DNA of 8,750 nt from NCBI GenBank assembly GCA_018812885.1, contig JAHJCW010000304.1, positions 1-8,750 on the forward strand. Reading direction: 5' to 3'. Origin of the DNA: a bacterium (GTDB lineage Bacteria > Fidelibacterota > Marinisomatia > Marinisomatales > JAHJCW01). Shown here in pieces: positions 6,890-8,750 of this stretch. The first letter of the stretch is position 1, and the number at the start of each line of letters is the position of its first letter. Both the position numbers and the translations under genes were made by a program. The notes beneath the pieces were generated by a model. The model was not told the DNA's origin, did not search any database, and saw nothing but the letters and a program-made list of their open reading frames with translations.

Positions 6890-8326
6890 ATGAAATCAGC
6901 CGTCAAAATAATTAATCTTAAGACTATCAATAGCAACCAAATCATCAATCTCCCTGAACATTTGAACGGGGAATTATCAAATTCTAAATCAGATTTGATT
7001 TTATTAATTGATGATATAAATAACCCTGTTAAATTAAAAAATTCCTGCATTGATCTAATGCAAATAGCAATGGAAAATAATCATCAAGCAGGAATGGTAT
7101 ATGCTGATTACGAGATAAATGATAACAAAAATATCGAAGAAGTACATTTAATAAAACATCATGTTGGCAGAGTTCGTGATAATCAAGATTATGGGAGAGT
7201 GTTTTTATTCCGTAAATCCTTTATAGAGCAAGTTGGTGGATTCAATGAATCCTTAAAATATAATTATTTATATGATATCCGATTAAAATTATCAGAAATC
7301 TCAGAAATTGTCCATATTGCAAATAAAACAGTCCCGTCTACGCTAAAGCTACGATTGACAGGCGGATCACTATATCAAGTTACCGCATCCAAAGAAAAAA
7401 CTAATGTATTTGATTATTTACTCTCAGATAAAAATGTACAAAGAGAAGCTGAAAATGTTTTAACTGACCATTTAAAACGAATTGGTGCATATTTATCACC
7501 TAAAGAAATATTTGATAAAAGACCAGCCTATTTGGCTAAGCCAACCAAGCAAGCATCCATAATTATACCGGTCAATAATCGTCCTGATTTTATTGTAGAA
7601 GCAATTGAAAGTGCTCAGAAACAAACTATTCAAGATATAGAAATTATTGTAGTAGTAAATGGTGGAGAAAATGATCCGACCAACCAATCTGTAAAAAGGT
7701 ATTTGAATGGTGGTGATAAATATTCTGACGATAATCCTGCAGTTAGATTAATTACAACTGATATCAATAATATTGGTTTTTGCTTGAATATTGGTGTTAA
7801 AAACGCACAGGGAGAATATTATATCCAACTTGATTCTGACGATCGTTTAAAACCGAATGCTGTAGAAAAGATAATACAAAAATTCGAATCAGATTCAACG
7901 ATTGGGATGGTAATCGGGTCTTATGAAGTATGGCAAAAACTTGATAATGGTGAAATAATACGAGAAAATAATATTCCTATTGTGACTCATTCGGAATGGA
8001 CGGAAGAAAACGGTCGGAATAATTTGTTGAGGATTAATGGTGCCGGTGCGCCACGTGCGATTCCGATTCAACTCATTAAAAATATTGGATTTTTTGATAT
8101 GAATGAAAATCCGTTCGTTCGTAATTATGGCGAGGATTATGATATGGTTTTACGCATCAGCGAAAAGTATAAAATTGGGCGTATTTATGACCCAATCTAT
8201 GAAGTAATCCGACACTCCGGTGGAACCGACCACTCTATCGATCAAAATACAGTTAATCGTAATGATGAAGCTAAAGATTGGATGCGGAAAGAAGCAATTT
8301 TAAGGCGGATAGCTCAAAATAAATGA
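6890..8326 (+). CDS. GT2-family glycosyltransferase with an extra degenerate GT2 half-domain at the N-terminus
   Basis: This 478-residue protein appears cytoplasmic or peripheral; no signal peptide or membrane span is seen. A complete GT-A fold catalytic domain runs from about 221 to 445: IIIPVNNRPDF at its start, IIVVVNGG, NNIGFCLNIGVKNAQGEYY, the nucleotide-sugar/metal motif LDSDD (D315, D317, D318), and the likely catalytic-base motif GED (E415-D416), then a basic tail. Residues about 34-150 look like the second half of another GT2 domain: LLIDDINNP at the DXD place, GMVYADYEI, then RKSFIEQVGGFNESL. That copy lacks the N-terminal nucleotide-binding half and has YD where GED is expected, so it is probably non-catalytic. 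Donor and acceptor are unknown. An in-frame TAG at 6872-6874 supports this ATG; no Shine-Dalgarno is present. The stop overlaps the kinase start in ATGA, indicating one operon. Confidence 0.85.
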   Translation: MKSAVKIINLKTINSNQIINLPEHLNGELSNSKSDLILLIDDINNPVKLKNSCIDLMQIAMENNHQAGMVYADYEINDNKNIEEVHLIKHHVGRVRDNQDYGRVFLFRKSFIEQVGGFNESLKYNYLYDIRLKLSEISEIVHIANKTVPSTLKLRLTGGSLYQVTASKEKTNVFDYLLSDKNVQREAENVLTDHLKRIGAYLSPKEIFDKRPAYLAKPTKQASIIIPVNNRPDFIVEAIESAQKQTIQDIEIIVVVNGGENDPTNQSVKRYLNGGDKYSDDNPAVRLITTDINNIGFCLNIGVKNAQGEYYIQLDSDDRLKPNAVEKIIQKFESDSTIGMVIGSYEVWQKLDNGEIIRENNIPIVTHSEWTEENGRNNLLRINGAGAPRAIPIQLIKNIGFFDMNENPFVRNYGEDYDMVLRISEKYKIGRIYDPIYEVIRHSGGTDHSIDQNTVNRNDEAKDWMRKEAILRRIAQNK

Positions 8327-8750
8327 ATGGCTCACCCACAATAATTGGTATTGATGGTGGCGCCACTAAGGTAATTGCTCATATTGTCAAGGTATCTCAA
8401 GACGGTCGAATATTCATACTTGGTAAACAAAATTCTGTAAAAGAATATCATAATTATCCTGATTTTCAACCGGAATTCAAGCCTGTTAATCTTTCAATTC
8501 AATTGGAGCAAATTCGAGATAATAATATTGTACTGACTCCTGATGAAAGAAAACAATCAAAAGCATATTATAATGCATTTATCGATTCAATAACTAATTT
8601 AGTTGAACTCACTAAAGCAGAAATTATGCTGATTGGAATTGGTATGCCTGGTATCAAAACCGCGAATCAGCGCGGTATCGCCGTGATGGCAAACGGTCCA
8701 CGCATGCCAAACCTTACAATAGAAATTGAGCAGAGACTATCAACTTCAGG
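8323..8750 (+). CDS. Sugar kinase of the ASKHA fold (ROK- or BadF-like), N-terminal part
   Basis: The first 142 codons are visible; the gene runs off the window end. The start is fixed: ATG at 8323 overlaps the glycosyltransferase stop (ATGA) and an in-frame TAA lies immediately before it (8320-8322). AAGGCGG at 8302-8308 is a Shine-Dalgarno-like stretch but 14 nt away, so coupling by the overlap is more likely. The N-terminal IIGIDGGATK (7-16) is the phosphate-binding strand-turn of ASKHA kinases; DGG resembles BadF/GlcNAc-kinase types while the later LIGIGMPG (103-110) followed by ANGPRMPNLTIEI resembles ROK sugar kinases. About 90 residues separate the two motifs, some 30 more than I would expect in a ROK protein. 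A GlcNAc, MurNAc or glucose kinase is plausible given the neighbouring wall hydrolases, but the substrate is not readable and the C-terminal half is missing. Confidence 0.75.
   Translation, partial: MNGSPTIIGIDGGATKVIAHIVKVSQDGRIFILGKQNSVKEYHNYPDFQPEFKPVNLSIQLEQIRDNNIVLTPDERKQSKAYYNAFIDSITNLVELTKAEIMLIGIGMPGIKTANQRGIAVMANGPRMPNLTIEIEQRLSTS

Noticed and set aside
6890..7340. Frameshifted or truncated glycosyltransferase pseudogene fused to the next gene
   Set aside because: The frame is open throughout, the second domain has all key motifs, and there is no room upstream for the missing half of the first copy, so a stable degenerate domain is the better reading.
8327..8329. ATG directly after the glycosyltransferase stop as the kinase start
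   Set aside because: That frame stops after five codons (TAA at 8342-8344). The ATG at 8323 opens the frame carrying the kinase motif GIDGGATK.

Overview
The window is AT-rich chromosomal DNA. Several traits point to a Gram-negative bacterium of the Bacteroidota/Chlorobi-like (FCB) assemblage. There is a TonB-dependent outer-membrane receptor with an N-terminal carboxypeptidase-regulatory-like domain, two proteins with short signal peptides ending in a lipobox-type Ser-Cys, leading genes without a Shine-Dalgarno sequence, and a GH3/beta-lactamase-type fusion typical of that group. I cannot place it more finely. I see no tRNA, rRNA, CRISPR array, insertion sequence or phage gene.

Left part (1-4559): a peptidoglycan-dismantling group. 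The C-terminal part of NamZ (DUF1343/GH171 exo-N-acetylmuramidase) runs rightward and is cut by the window start. It converges on a leftward pair that overlaps by 11 bp. The first gene of the pair (4559 to 1638) encodes a 973-residue lipoprotein joining a NagZ-type GH3 N-acetylglucosaminidase to a serine beta-lactamase-fold domain. The second (1648 to 800) encodes a DUF1460 NlpC/P60-type MurNAc-L-Ala amidase lipoprotein. Together they could remove GlcNAc, peptide and MurNAc from cell-wall fragments outside the cytoplasm. The set resembles the amiE-nagZ-namZ genes of Bacillus subtilis, with nagZ and an amiE-like domain fused here.

Middle (4560-6775): an 80-bp AT-rich divergent intergenic region, then a 711-residue TonB-dependent receptor transcribed away from the nagZ fusion. 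No SusD partner is present. Its substrate is unknown. Muropeptides or amino sugars are a reasonable guess from position only.

Right part (6776-8750): a 114-bp intergenic region holding a 10-bp-stem hairpin, three octamers spaced exactly 12 bp apart, and a possible promoter with a perfect TATAAT. It leads into an operon of a GT2 glycosyltransferase with an extra degenerate half-domain at its N-terminus, overlapping by 4 bp (ATGA) a sugar kinase of the ASKHA fold that is cut by the window end. A unifying but unproven reading is a cell-wall fragment salvage locus: outer-membrane uptake, periplasmic dismantling, then cytoplasmic phosphorylation of a released sugar. The role of the glycosyltransferase is the least explained part.
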